Positions 11,464 to 23,745 are shown, numbered from the stretch's first letter. The stretch is DNA of 64,000 nt from Campanula takesimana (GCA_026119855.1 JAOWBW010000305.1:372001-436000), one strand, 5' to 3'. The notes: a model not told the origin generated them from the sequence alone. Made by a program: numbers and translations.

Positions 11464-11664
11464 TGTTGGGGTATCAACCCAAGTCCCACATCGGCAATTG
11501 AAAGAAGAATTGCCTAGTATAAGAAATTGTCCACCCACTCCATTAGTATGAGGCCTTTTGGAAGATGATTGGGAGATGACCCAAAAACAAATCCGTGCGG
11601 GTTGGGCCCAAAGCGGACAATATCATACTAATGTGGAGTGGTGGGGGTGGTCGCGGTCCCAACA
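11464..11664 (+). repeat. TRIM 3' LTR
   Basis: 201-bp partner of the 5' LTR, with an 11-bp insertion near 11569-11579. Confidence 0.95.
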
Positions 11665-11669
11665 ACGAC

Positions 11670-12537
11670 CACCACCTTACCAACATCATCATAGCCACCA
11701 TTATCACAACCATCATCATAAAATGCCCACAAAGAAACGATAAGAAAGGGGAAAATGAAAGTGAAATCCCCAAATCACGATCAGGAACAGAGCATAACTC
11801 ACAGATACACGCACAAAAGGTGGTGATACACACACAAATAGAACCCCAAAAAAATCAAATTTCTGTTTTAAAGTTGCAACAATTTCAAACCAACAAAATA
11901 CACCGCAATAGAAAGTTAGATGGATTGTGTAATTCATCAAATTTTGAGAAAAGAAAGAGACAATTTAGATTTTTATTAGAGTTTTTTTATTTGAAGTGCT
12001 TGGATTTTAGGGTTATTAAATTTTACCCCTTGTGATGAGGGTCAACAATGGTGGGTGGTGTGGGCATATTCAATTAGGGTAAATGGGCTTAATTTAATGA
12101 GCAGCTGGTGTTATATTTTTAGTGGATTTATTAATAAAATGTAATGTGTTTCGTTTTTTAAAAAATCTCTCAAAAGTACACTGCATTATGTGTCCAATAA
12201 AGAGTACGTTATTTTTTCGAAATTAAAGATATATACATTGCATAGTTCAATTAGTTTCCCTGAATTGATGGTATACATTTTCCTATATTACCCTTGTATA
12301 ACAACTCTTGATTTTACAAAGGGGTAATTTAGTCATTGATTGTCATTAGATGGCTCACACTTTTGAGTTTGGATATTAGACTAGTAGAATGATTATGCCA
12401 ATGCATAATTCCAGGTAATAGACTATACTGATTTCTTCTACATTATCAATAACCACAATTTTTTTGGTATGCAAAGGCCGGTCGTAGTGGGGATGAATTG
12501 CCCACAATACCCTTGGATAACTCTCAATCATCCAGAT
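11670..12537. other. Intergenic DNA
   Basis: It starts with the end of the CAC/ATC-rich tract, then AT-rich DNA. No supported gene; ORFs overlapping the TRIM edge are artefacts. Confidence 0.4.
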
Positions 12538-12540
12538 TAA

Positions 12541-12728
12541 GGGCCTGTTTGATAGAGCGTTGTGTTCAAAATGAATTAAAAAAGAATTAGTTTTTTTCCT
12601 AATTACACGTCTCAATGGAGAGTTATTTAGTGAAGCTTTTTAAAAATCTTAACCCTTTTTAATAACGTTAAAAAAGAAGCTCCATTTTAAAAAATCTCCG
12701 TTTATGAAATTGTGCACCAAACAAACCC
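12541..12728. mobile_element. Tourist/PIF-like MITE
   Basis: 188 bp, beginning GGGCCTGTTTG and ending CAAACAAACCC, with TAA on both sides (12538-12540, 12729-12731). The 3-bp TWA target and G-rich TIR fit PIF/Harbinger MITEs. Confidence 0.75.
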
Positions 12729-12965
12729 TAAAATGAATGTTCTAAGATACAGACTGCCATACCTTAGCTCAAAACTTACCCCAAATTTCTGATAAATAAA
12801 GTCACGAGCAAGAGCTACAACCCTTATATGTATAGGTTGTTGGTGGAAGATAGAGTGCACACAGAAATGTGCTTAAATGAGTCAGGCAATGGAACATGGA
12901 TGACCTGTCCACCAGCAGACATTATTAACCTGTTTCAATTTACTCTAATTAACCTTTCAAAATTA

Positions 12966-13303
12966 CACTACTAGAAAAATGTCGTTTAAAGACTATTTAT
13001 TTGAGGCAACAATCTTCAATAGTCTATATTTTCACATTTTTGAGGCATCAATTTCTCTAATATTTCATGTTTTGTGACAATATTTCTCTAATGGTCTCTA
13101 TTTTAATATGTTATTTTTATGTCAGGGACTGTATTTGCTTTCTCAAAATGATTGTGACACGTACTTATTGAGACCCCTAAATAGTCTCTGTTCTATCGTA
13201 ATTCAAACAAGGACGGTCGTAGACAAGAGTAAAGGGTACTTAAAGAAAGAAAGAAGAGACCACTTTCCGTCTCAATTACTATGTTTTTTACTTTTTAGTA
13301 GTG
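12966..13303. mobile_element. CACTA-type non-autonomous element
   Basis: Begins CACTACTAGAAAAA and ends TTTTTAGTAGTG, the classic CACTA (En/Spm) termini; 338 bp with no transposase. The 3-bp flanks are TTA and TCA, so the duplication has one mismatch. Confidence 0.8.
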
Positions 13304-13440
13304 TCATGCTTATCTTCCCCAGTCAATCAATGTAAAATAAAAGAGTCCACATTAAAAAAAAATTAAAATTTATTGATCCTCTATTTGTACTCCAGTCTGT
13401 AACTTTATTTACAAGCAAAAATATGGTATAATTATTAATA

Positions 13441-14447
13441 TAGGGAGATGCTAATGCCACTACACTATATACTTATCCACTACATAAAATAAACTTTAGG
13501 TGAATTAATGAGTGTCTTGACTAAATCACCCCTTAAATACTTCCTTTCTTAATAATCACTTCTATAAACATAAACGCTTCCTTAAATTTGGGAACATAAT
13601 TTTATTTGATTATGTTTGTTTTTTTTCATTTCATTATCCATTAATTATTTTGTCTTTGCGAGTATTATTAATTTGGTATCATCACCTGGAAAATATTTTC
13701 ATTTTAAATGTAAGGTGATCACTATTGTAATATAAGATATAAAAAAGTTGATTACATATAAATATACTTTCTCCTTCTCAAAATAAATATTTAAAATATT
13801 GTAAATTGAGAATTTATTTTGGACATTGATTTTGAGATTGAGAGAGTACTAAATTACTCCTTCCATCCCAGAATAAGTGTCCACCTTTTTTACATGTTAG
13901 CACGGAGAAACTTTGAGCAATAACTTTAGGTTGATTTAATTATTTTAATGAAAATTTAAATTTTTTATTGATAGTATATATAATGGTGTCTAAGAAACAA
14001 GTTTTATATTTTCATTATGAAAATTAAATCAACCTAAAATTATAGCTCAAAGTTCCTTCGTGCTAACATGCAAAAAATGTGGACACTTACTCTGGGACGG
14101 AGGTAGTATTAAATTTGATTTTTTTGTAAAAAATATTTAATATTAGATAAAAATATAAAATATGTGTGTATTTTAAAATGTGTATTTTTTTTCACATTTG
14201 AAGAGTTTGGATAAAAACAGTGGATGATGTAAAAATAATTCGGAGATAATGAAAAAGAAAAAAAAAACTAATCAATTAAGATAATGCATGTTTCCATATA
14301 TAAGGAAGTGTTTATGTTTTGTAGAAGTGTTATTAAGAAAGGAAGTATTTAAAGGGGGGTAATTTAGTCAAGACACTCATTAATTCACCTAAAGTTTAGC
14401 TTATGTAGTGGATAAGTATATAGTGTAGTGGCATTAGCCTCTCCCTA
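13441..14447. mobile_element. Mutator-like long-TIR element
   Basis: Begins TAGGGAGATGCTAATGCCAC. Its right end is the inverted copy, with TIR similarity extending about 150 bp on each side. Flanked by the 10-bp duplication ATTATTAATA (13431-13440, 14448-14457), a length typical of Mutator-like elements. No ORF, so non-autonomous. It carries a Stowaway at 13857-14106. Confidence 0.88.
13857..14106. mobile_element. Stowaway MITE nested in the Mutator-like element
   Basis: Inverted ends CTCCTTCCATCCCAGAATAAG and its complement extend about 80 bp (including AGGTTGATTTAATT). TA duplicates at 13855-13856 and 14107-14108. Almost the whole element can fold back on itself. Confidence 0.9.
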
Positions 14448-14457
14448 ATTATTAATA

Positions 14458-15504
14458 GACAAAGTCTTGTATACACCCGTTGCACCACCGTGCAACGGGC
14501 TTGGCCCATGGAGCAACCCATCCAACCCAGCCCTTTTACCCGCCCGCCAGCCTCTCCTCCACTCCCAGTGCGCCATGTGTCATTCCTTAAAAAAAAAAAC
14601 TCCAATGATTTTAAAATGCTATATCTTGATATTTATTACTCAGAAAAAATAAAAAAAATACTGTTGTGTTCGTCTCGATGAGACGAATAAAACTACATAG
14701 GTCATGATATGGTTTGATTTTTTTTTTTTTTAAAAAACATATTTTTTTACACACAAAAAGTTTGAGCTGCTCATCAGCTAAGATGTAACACTCTGTTCAA
14801 ATAAAAGTAACAGTTTCATGTTCAAAAAGTAACACTAGTACAATCAAATGTAACAGCAATTTTACAAGAAAATTTAAATTGTTTGATAGTTTTTGTGGTT
14901 AAAAAAAGTAATATTTGAAGTGTAACAAAGTGAATATATGATTATAATTTTTTATATAGATGAATGTAGCATTTTTTTAGTAAATGTTACTTTTCTTCTT
15001 TAAAAAATGAGTAAAAATTCATATATATAATCGAGTTGCATTTCAATTGTTACTTTCTCAATAAAAAATTGTTACATTTCAGATATAATGTTACATTTAA
15101 GAATATAAATTGTTACAATTGAGAAAAAAATGTTACATTCATTTTTTATAAAATGTAACATTAGTTTAGTTTGTCAATCTTATGTTAATTTTGAAAAAAA
15201 AAGTGTTACATTTGAAAAAAAGAGTGTTACATTCCTTTATAAAAAGTGTGACGTTAGTTTAGTTGTCAATCTTTATGTTATCTTTAATCTATTGTAGCAA
15301 AATTATGGTACATTTTGAAAAAAAAAAAGTGTTACATTTGAAAATAAAAAAATATTACATTTCGTTATAATAAGTGTTACTTTTGTTGGGAGGAAAAAAA
15401 GGTTAGGGGTGGCAAAAAAAAAAAAAAAAAAAAAAAGAAGAAGAAGAAGAAGAAGAAGAGAGGCTCCTGTTGCACGGTGCAACCGTTGCACAGGAGACCT
15501 CCTC
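14458..15504. mobile_element. Element B: relative of A with a different terminal palindrome
   Basis: Flanked by TTATTAATA (14449-14457, 15505-15513); the left copy overlaps the Mutator-like element's own target repeat. The left end has arms CCCGTTGCAC/GTGCAACGGG (14476-14499). The right end has GTTGCAC-G-GTGCAAC followed by CGTTGCACAGGAGACCTCCTC. The body is homologous to element A, including the internal GTTCGTCTC hairpin at about 14667-14687. No coding capacity. Confidence 0.78.
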
Positions 15505-15526
15505 TTATTAATATATCCTTTTACTA

Positions 15527-16803
15527 ATGTCTGATAATTATAATTATGCACATAAATTTGAAAATGCGCTTTCTGCGCATGCGCAAAGCTCCATGCGCAA
15601 TATTATTTGTCTAATTCATTTTTTTTGTTTTGCGCAGAATCCCTTCTATTTCATTGGTGGCTGGGAAGTAAACCAGCAAGACCTAAACCAAGACGCAGTT
15701 GGGCGCAGGTTGATCAGGTATCTCCGATCCTCAGGAATTCTTCCTCTCTTCACTTTGGATCAGCCATTCTACGTACTGTCTCTGGTTGATGAATTTTTCG
15801 AGACTCCGCGTGTCATTCCATCTAAGTACAAGGGCGAGAGCACCCAGATTATCATGGTTGTGGTGCAAAATTGCGAAATTTTGGTGCACCCAAATTACAT
15901 CCGCAGATTGTGTGAGTTCGATGTTGGTGATACGCCTGATACTCTTGATGCTGCGCGGCAAGATAGGCTTGCGATGAAGTTAGTCGACGAGCCCACACGC
16001 GTCAAAACATGGTCTGTGTATGACAGAAATGAGTTCGGTGAGGTGATGTATCACATGTGCACCTTGATTGGCGATACACTCAACTGCAAGAACGGAAACA
16101 AGGAAAAGTTTATCTCCAAGCAGTGGGAGTACTGCGCAGTGATCTACCAGAAGGATAAGCTTGATTGGCCACAGATCATCTGGAATGAGCTCACTAAATC
16201 CATGTCCAGCTATGATACGCGCTTTAATGCCTCAAAGCCTAAGTACAGGACGCACTTCCGCCTGCTTTCCAAGCTTCCGCTCCAATACAAGGACTTAGCT
16301 GATCTGGTGAGGAAGAAACTAGTCTTGAAACAGTCCTGCGCTTCAAAGTTCTATTCTAGAGCGCAGCTCCATTTGCTGCGCGATGAAATAGGTGATGCGA
16401 ACTACTACAGAATCTGGCAGTCTGACTCTGACCCAAACAGAGAGCCATGGTTAGGGAATGACCCCAAGGGTGGGAGGGCTAAGAAGAGAGCAGAAGGTCC
16501 AAGTGTTGCATCTGCGCATGAAACGCCTGAAGAGGCTTCCAGGTGCAAGGGCAAAGGAGTTTCAGAGCCCAAGTCCAAAAAGCACAAGGACATCCCCAAC
16601 GTCCAATCCACCGCAGGCATCAAAATTGCTGAGCCTGCCCCTGCTGCTCCCAAGCCTCCATATAAAAAACGCAAGACTGATGCGCCTACGCCTTCCCCCA
16701 AGAAATTAAAGACTTCAAGGTCTCCCTTCCAAAGAGTCCCCCCTGCTGCGCTGGATTCTGAATCGCGCATGGATCACACTGGTGACTCCGAAGATGCTGA
16801 AGT
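15527..16803 (+). pseudogene. N-terminal part of the ORF of a non-autonomous, TGCGC-rich LTR element
   Basis: About 425 codons remain before the chromovirus insertion at 16804. A polypyrimidine stretch ending TTTTGCGCAG (to about 15638) looks like a splice acceptor, so the exon probably begins there and not at the ATG at 15527. The first 270 or so residues form a globular region I cannot name; it resembles the large ORFs of unknown function in plant LARD-type elements. A lysine-rich tail has several nuclear-localisation-like clusters (PKSKKHKD, YKKRKTD, PKKLKT). TGCGC words are frequent throughout, unlike the surrounding DNA. Confidence 0.6.
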
Positions 16804-19181
16804 TGACACGCCCCCAAGTCCCGGGATTCCCTAATAGAACCTCGAACCTGGTGGGTGTGACTAACAAGAAACAAGAAACTAACAAGAAACGGGATGACAT
16901 ATGCTTATAACAAACTGACATGATATATATGCTCAAGAGTAAGGAGCTAAGATAGCTCACAACAAGAGTTCTAGACAAGAAAATTAAAACCAAACTTGAT
17001 TATACACAACGAAAGACATGCCTAGCACATAAGCTGGCATTACGAGATGTCTAGAGACAACAAGTACTATACAAGACTGTCTATCCCAAAATAAGGAGTT
17101 ATACAACCCATACAAAATCGTCCTCACCAAAGTGTAAAAGGACACAAGCCCCAAAAGATAACAACCTGCGTAGTAAGCTCCCAGCTATGTTGAGCCTCAC
17201 TACGCACTATCACTAGCCTTCCCTTGATCTAAGGAAAACAAATAAACAAGGAACGGGGTGAGATAAATCTCAGTAAGCTATTATATGCAACTATATGACA
17301 TGTTATCATGCAATTCAAGTAGATACTCAAGCAATCATGTATCAAGTATCATCAAGTAACAAGTATATGAGAGGCTAAGCCAACTCATCAAGTAGCACAT
17401 AAAGCTAAGCTAGCACGTTACAAAGGATATTGCTTCCTTCCTTATTCCTCCCAAGAATACCATTGTTGTCGTAGCTTGTATTACTTTTGACAATCACGAT
17501 CAATATCAAGAAACTGCTTATGCGGTATATATAAGAAGACCCGGTAACCAGTGTCATTCCCAAGATCAAGATTCAAGAGATGTTCACGAGTTTAGCATTA
17601 ACTTTTATCAGGCGTATTGCTCTAACAAAGGAAGCTATGCCCTTACTATGGCCTGTAGTAAGGGGTCAAGCGTAGATACATAGATCCCCGATTATCACTT
17701 TGACCCCAGCCTCATGATAAGCGTGAACCTATATACCTCCGAACAAGCAAGGACCAGCTGGACTCACACAAGAATGCATAAGTAGGTATTTACTTGAACT
17801 ACGAGAGTAGAACTAATCCAAAAGTAGTGGACTAGCTCACAGCAAGGAACATGCTTCAAGTAATCAAGAAGTCATATTGTTATCAAGAAACTATATGCAA
17901 TGCTTGCACATACATATATAGAACATTTCTCATACACGTTAGTGCTTGTTCTTAGCACTTTCAAGTTCATTACCATACACATGTATTGGTTTCAAGGCAT
18001 GTACAAGATTTATCATCTTATATTCAAGTTCTCAATCCACTTCTTTGGATGTTCAAGTCATGTACAAGATTTTATGGTCTTATACTTCAAGTTATAATTC
18101 CAATCTTTGGACATTCAAGCATGTATAAGAGTTAGACATCTTATACTTCAAGTTCATCATCCTATACTTTGGATAATCATGTTCAAGACTCACTTCTGGT
18201 GCCCTTAAGGTGTCACAACACTTTCTAGGACATCTTATACTAAGGCTATATAACTCAATTAGGTTATTTCCAACTTATACAAACATTGGACAACATTTTG
18301 AGTTTTCAAGCCATCCGGGCGGGCGCTCAAAACGGACCGGGCGGCCTCACACTACAACACATTTTGTATGGAAATTCTTCAGCTAGCTTGTGCGGTCGCA
18401 CAAGGGATTTGTGCGGTCGCACACTAGGGCGCAAATGCTCAATTCTTTCCTAGGTTAAGAATTCTCCGTCCCAAGTGTAGGAGTATAACTTATTAACACT
18501 CAAGACATTCAAGACATACAAAAATACTCTCTAAACATGCTCTAAACATGCCCAGAACATTTTCAAGTTCATTTCCTCTTTTATTTCTACAGAGTCTTTT
18601 ATACTCCCTTTGTCCCAAAATTACAAGTATCACAAAAATTGCCCCAAACACTAAATTGACAAGCACAAGTATTAGGAATAACATATATGCATGTTATTAC
18701 AAGCAAGGGGGAGCTAATAACTTACCTAACCCGAAATCAAAGTTACCCAAACAAATTTCTGTTCGGCAGGAAACGCTCTATTTAACGCCACGAATATTTA
18801 TCCGGGATCGGAATCGAGAACAGAGGGATAATTAAACATGAGGAGTCGAGAATAGGGTAAACCCTATACCTAGCTTTCAAGAACACAGAGAGAACGTAAA
18901 GAGAATTTGGGTAAAATAACTCAGAGAAGAAGGCAAACATAAGTTTATCCTTAACAAGTTTCAAAAATGACATTTAAGCCCCTCAAGTTTCATTTTTAAC
19001 AAAAAGGCCCTTGAAGTCATATTTTCACAAATGACCCAAAAGTCAAAACTAGACATTTAACCACCTTAATATTCTAAAGCAGTTAAGAAATTAACCCCAA
19101 GTAAAACTAGCACATAATATGCAAGTTCAAGAATTTAACAAGCAAGTCAGGAATTTAACAAGAATAAGGATGGGCGTTACA
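16804..19181 (-). repeat. Chromovirus 3' LTR (full length)
   Basis: 2378 bp. Minus strand begins TGTAACGCCC and ends GGGCGTGTCA. The first 800 bp of the plus strand match 23746-24525. A cluster of palindromic words lies at 18317-18328, 18338-18349, 18388-18403 and 18410-18423. Confidence 0.88.
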
Positions 19182-19216
19182 TCCTCCCCACCTTAAAGAA
19201 AATTCGCCCACGAATT

Positions 19217-20860
19217 TTACTTACGAAGATTTTCAAATAGGCTCGGGTATTTATTTCGCATCTCTTTCTCGGTTTCCCAAGTAGCCTCTTCTATTTCATG
19301 ATTTCTCCAAAGGACCTTTACAATAGGAATCCTTTTGGTTCGCAAGACTTGCTCTTTTCAGTCAATAATTTTAACAAGTTGTTCCTCATAGGACAAATCA
19401 AGCTGAAATGGAATAGCCTCATACTCAAGAACATGTGACTCATCCGCCATATACTTGCAAAGCATGGACACGTGAAACACATCATGAATAGCAGATAAAG
19501 AAGGTGGTAAAGCAACTCTATAAGCCAACTTCCCAACTCTTTCAAAAATTTCAAATGGACCGATATAACGAGGAGATAACTTTCCTTTATTCCCAAATCT
19601 CTTTATACCTCTATGAGGAGAGACTTTCAAGAATAAAAAGTCACCTAATTGGAATTCAAGATCCCTTCTGCGATGGTCAGCATAACTCTTTTGTCTACTT
19701 TGAGCTGTGCAAAATCTATCTCTGATTAATTTCACACTCTCAACTGACTGTTGAACCATTTTAGGTCCCAAGAGTCTAGCTTCTCCCACTTCATCCCAGC
19801 ATATAGGAGATCGACATTTTCTGCCATAAAGAGCTTCATATGGAGCCATTTCAATGCTAGATTGATAGCTGTTGTTATACGCAAACTCAGACAAAGGAAG
19901 ATTAGTATCTGCCTTTAAAATCAACAACACAAGTACGTAACATATCATCGAGAATCTGTATAAGTCTCTCAGATTTCCCATCAGATTGAGGATGAAAAGC
20001 AGTACTGAAATTCAATTTAGTACCCATGGCACCCTGAAGAGCTTGCCAAAATCGAGAAGTAAAATGAGGATCTCTGTCAGATACAATACTCACAGGAACC
20101 CCATGCAGTCGGACTATCTCCTGAACATATAATGAAGCTAACTGAGACAAGGAATATCCCATGGAAACAGACAAAAAGTGAGCTGACTTAGTCAACCTGT
20201 CCACTATAACCCAAACAGCATCGTGGCCTCATCTGGTACATGGTAAACTAGTCACAAAATCCATAGTGATATGCTTCCATTTCCCCTCTGGAATTTTTAA
20301 TGGTTGCAACAAACCTGCTGGATGTTGATGTTCCACCTTCACCTGTTGGCAAGTCAAACATACTCAGCAATTTCTCTTTTCATATTGTTCCACCAGAAAT
20401 ATTTCTTCAAGTCTTGGTACATTTTAGTGCTTCCAGGATGAATAGTATACTTGGCTTTGTGAGCCTCTTCAAGAACTCTCTTCTTAATCTCAAGATCAGC
20501 TGGAATGCAAACTCTGTCTCGAAAGGTAAGAATTCCATCACTGTTGAAAGGAAAATCTGGTTGCTTTCCTTCATTCATTCCACTAATGATTTTCCGCAAT
20601 TCATAATCAGTTACCTGAACTTCTTTGATCTGTTGGAGTAAGTCTGAAGTAGCCTTTATATTTGCAAGGATAATTCCATGTCTTGATTCACAAGGACTCC
20701 AATCACACAAATCCTCTAACATCTTCCATTCACGAATCATCAAGCAAGAAATATATGTCTTTCTGCTCAGTGCATCTGCCACAACATTTGCTTTTCCTGG
20801 ATGATAAAGGATATTACAATCATGATCCTTCAATTTATCCATCCATCTACGTTGCCTCAT
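19217..20860 (-). pseudogene. Chromovirus RNase H end, integrase and chromodomain-like tail
   Basis: Starts within RNase H (ILYHPGKANVVADALSRK). Next come the integrase zinc region (EEAHKAKYTIHPGS) and the catalytic core, with DRLTKSAHF, VSDRDPHFTS and the QSDGKSERLIQ glutamate region. The GPF/YIGPFEIFERVG segment follows. The tail includes VKVLWRNHEIEEATWE, typical of a chromovirus chromodomain and thought to guide integration to heterochromatin. Stops near 20354, 20229 and 19355, plus frameshifts between 19900 and 20200, break the frame. The reading end is at 19217. Confidence 0.88.
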
Positions 20861-20872
20861 GTTGAGTTCTTT

Positions 20873-21163
20873 CTAAGAAAACAAGTACTTCAAGCTTTTA
20901 TGATCTGTAAAGACTTCAAATTTTGTTCCATACAAGTAATGCCTCCATTTATGTAAAGCAAAAATAATTGCAGCCAACTCTAAATCATGAGTAGGATAGT
21001 TCTTTTCATAAGGAGATAGTTTCCTTGAAGCATAAGCTATCACTTTGCCATCTTGCATCAAGACACAACCCAATCCTTCTTTAGAAGCATCGGTATAAAC
21101 CATGAAATTCTCACTTCCACTAGGTAAAGCCAAGACTGGAGCTGTAGTTAAGCGCCTTTTCAA
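20873..21163 (-). pseudogene. Chromovirus RNase H segment
   Basis: Contains the RNase H core with VYTDASKEGLGCVLMQ, the ELAAIIFALHKWRHYL block and FTDHKSLKYLF. It would cut the RNA strand during reverse transcription. It is preceded by a TAA and a frameshift near 21165-21200, and ends at an in-frame TAA (20870-20872). It is a piece of one polyprotein, not a gene. Confidence 0.88.
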
Positions 21164-21197
21164 CTCTTAAAAACATGCTTCACACTTGTCACTCCAC

Positions 21198-22826
21198 TCA
21201 AGAAGTAGCTTTCTGACTCAAATTAGTCAATGGAGTAGCAATCTTGGAGAATCCCTCAATGAATCTCCGATAATAACTAGCCAAGCCCAAGAAACTACGG
21301 ATCTCTGTCACTGTAGTTGGCCTCTTCCAGTTTACAACTGCTTCAACTTTGGAAAGATCTAATGCAATACCAGTAGCAGACACAACATGTTCCAAGAATG
21401 AAACCTCTTCTAACCAGAAAGCACATTTGCTGAATTTTGCAAATAATTGTTTCTCACGAAGAACTTGCAATACCACTCTGAGATGTTGTTCATGCTCAGC
21501 CCGTGATTTAGAATATACAAGAATATCATCAATGAATACCACCACGAAACAATCAAGATATGGTTTGAAGATACGGTTCATCAAATCCATAAATACAGCT
21601 GGAGCATTTGTCAAACCGAATGGCATAAAAATAAACTCATAATGCCCATACCTGGTACGGAAAGCTGTCTTTGGTATATCCTCAGATCTGATTTTCAACT
21701 GATGATAACCACTTCTCAAGTCAAGCTTCGAGTACACTACTGAACCTTGAAGCTGATCAAACAAGTCATCAATATGAGGTAACGGATATTTGTTCTTTAT
21801 GGTTACCTGATTAAGATCTCTGTAATCAATACATAATCGCAGAGTCCCATCTTTCTTTCTGACAAATAACACTGGTGCACCCCACGGTGATACACTAGGC
21901 CTGATGAAGCCTTTTTCAAGTAATTCCTCAAGCTGTGTCTTTAACTCTTTCAACTCAGCTGGAGCCATTCTATAAGGTGCTTTAGAGATTGGTGCTGTAC
22001 CTGGTAATAACTCAATACAGAACTCAAGCTCTCGATCAGGTGGCATGCTATACTCAGAAGAGAACACATCTGAAAATTCAGACACAGCAGGAATATCTTC
22101 CATCTTGGGAACAGATAAACTCTTGTCAAGCACACATGCGAGATACCCGGCACAACCACGAGATAAAAGTTTTCTAGCTTTTAAAGAAGAAATAACACGT
22201 ATATCACACATAGGCCTATCACCTTCAAAGGTAAAATCAGGCAAACCAGGTATAGAATAAGTTACTACTTTTCTATGACAATCAACAGATGCATGATGCA
22301 CATAAAGCCAATCCATGCCAAAAATCACGTCGAAGTCCCTTATAGGTAACACAACTAGGTCAGCAAGAAGGGCATTATCACCCACAAGAACTTCACATTT
22401 CTTATAAACCTCAGAAGCAAACATGCAATCTCTCATAGGGGAAGATACTTCTTGCACATAAGGCATAGAATCAGGAAGAACATGCAAGTGCGACACAAAA
22501 TGAGATGCCACATAAGAATGAGATGAGCCTGGATCTATCAGGACTCGCGCTCTCGTACTAGAAAGTAATATAGTACCTCCTATGACCGTAGAAGACTCAG
22601 CTACACCCTGCTGATCTAAAGCAAACACTCGACCCTGAACTTTAGGTAGACCCCCACTATCTCTCTTAGTACCTGAGGCCTGTTGACTCGTACCCCCAAC
22701 TTGACTTCCTTTGCCTTTTGGACAATTCTTGATAAAGTGCCCTATTTCACCACAAGATAAACATTTTCCTTGCTTTAGCCAACAATTGTCTTCAGAATGG
22801 CCTTCTTTCAAGCAATAACCACACAC
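21198..22826 (-). pseudogene. Chromovirus zinc knuckles, protease and reverse transcriptase
   Basis: 542 codons open in the same frame as gag, separated from it by one TAA. Two CX2CX4HX4C knuckles sit at residues 2-15 and 23-36. The protease motif LIDPGSSHSYV has DPG where most retroelements have DS/TG; I have seen DPG in plant chromoviruses and take it as family-typical. The reverse transcriptase has LDLRSGYHQL and the catalytic FIDDILVYS at about residue 431. It ends in a frameshift just before RNase H. Confidence 0.9.
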
Positions 22827-22943
22827 TTTCCTGGAACCTTGGACTGTTGTCTTAGAACCAGTTGATACACTACCTTTACTTTTAGATGGTTGTCGAAATC
22901 GATGATCCTGGCGGTTAGATTTACCACCCTTAGAACCAGATCC

Positions 22944-23609
22944 TTATGCTTTCTCTGAAACACGACCTATCATGATTGTTCCCTGCTTTACCTTGTGTTC
23001 TTCAATGTCATTCTCAATCCCATAAGCCTTTTCCACTGCTTGTTGGTAACTAGTAAGCTGTAGAGAAAGAAGTTGCTTCCTGTACTCAGTCTTCAACCCC
23101 TTCACAAACCTCTGTGCCTTCTTTGTTTCATTTGGAACTAAGTGGTCACAATACCTAGCCAATTCTGTGAACTTGGTTGAGTATTGCCCCACTGTCAAGC
23201 TTCCCTGCTCCAGATTAAGAAATTTCATTTTTTTTCTGTCTTGAACCCCTGCTGGAATGAACTTTGACTTGAATGCTTTCAGAAAATTCTCCCAAGTCTG
23301 TGGTACCCCTTCTAGTTCCCAGCTTTTATTCAGAACTTGCCACCAATGTTCAGCAGCTTTTTCAAGTTTAAAGGTTGCAAATGTTACCTTATCACCACCT
23401 GTACATCTCAAGGTTGTAAAGATCTTTTCTATACTTTCAATCCACTCTTTTGCCTTCTTCGCATCAGGTTCCCCGTCATATCTATGAGGTTTCAACTTCA
23501 AGAACCTTGTAAGTCGATTAGGATAATCCCAGTCTATATTATCAACCATCTCTTCTTGAGGAGTTACAGATCTCAGCTGATTACTGCCACTAGTAACTTC
23601 AGAACTCAT
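22944..23609 (-). pseudogene. Chromovirus gag (capsid) region
   Basis: 221 codons from the ATG at 23609. Contains the retrotransposon gag signature, with AKEWIESIEKIF, AAEHWWQ, FKSKFIPAG and FLNLEQGSLTVGQY. This forms the cytoplasmic virus-like particle. A TAA at 22944-22946 interrupts the frame, which then continues uninterrupted into the knuckles and pol. Confidence 0.88.
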
Positions 23610-23731
23610 TGTACCTGTAGGTAAACAATCGGCGTTAATAACATCCTAAGACTAACCCATACCTAGGCCATAGACCATATCCAGACTTAGAGTAAACCAA
23701 GGTAGCTAAACAGGGTAGCTAAACCAGGCTA

Positions 23732-23743
23732 GCTCTGATACCA
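23732..23743 (-). promoter_or_regulatory. Chromovirus primer-binding site
   Basis: Minus strand TGGTATCAGAGC, two bases beyond the 5' LTR end (TCA). Complementary to initiator tRNA-Met. Confidence 0.9.
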
Positions 23744-23745
23744 AC

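Larger units (their letters stand above)
11050..11664 (+). mobile_element. Complete TRIM retrotransposon
   Basis: A 615-bp terminal-repeat retrotransposon in miniature. Flanked by the 5-bp duplication ACGAC (11045-11049, 11665-11669). LTRs of 190 and 201 bp start TGTTGGGGTATCAACCC and end GTCCCAACA. The 3' copy has an 11-bp extra stretch and only a few other changes. PBS TGGTATCAGAGC follows the 5' LTR, and a purine tract GAGGGGAGG precedes the 3' LTR. It encodes nothing and would need proteins in trans. Confidence 0.96.

Noticed and set aside
11203..11551. ORFs of about 111 aa on both strands
   Set aside because: They lie within the TRIM, whose LTRs, PBS and target duplication explain the sequence.
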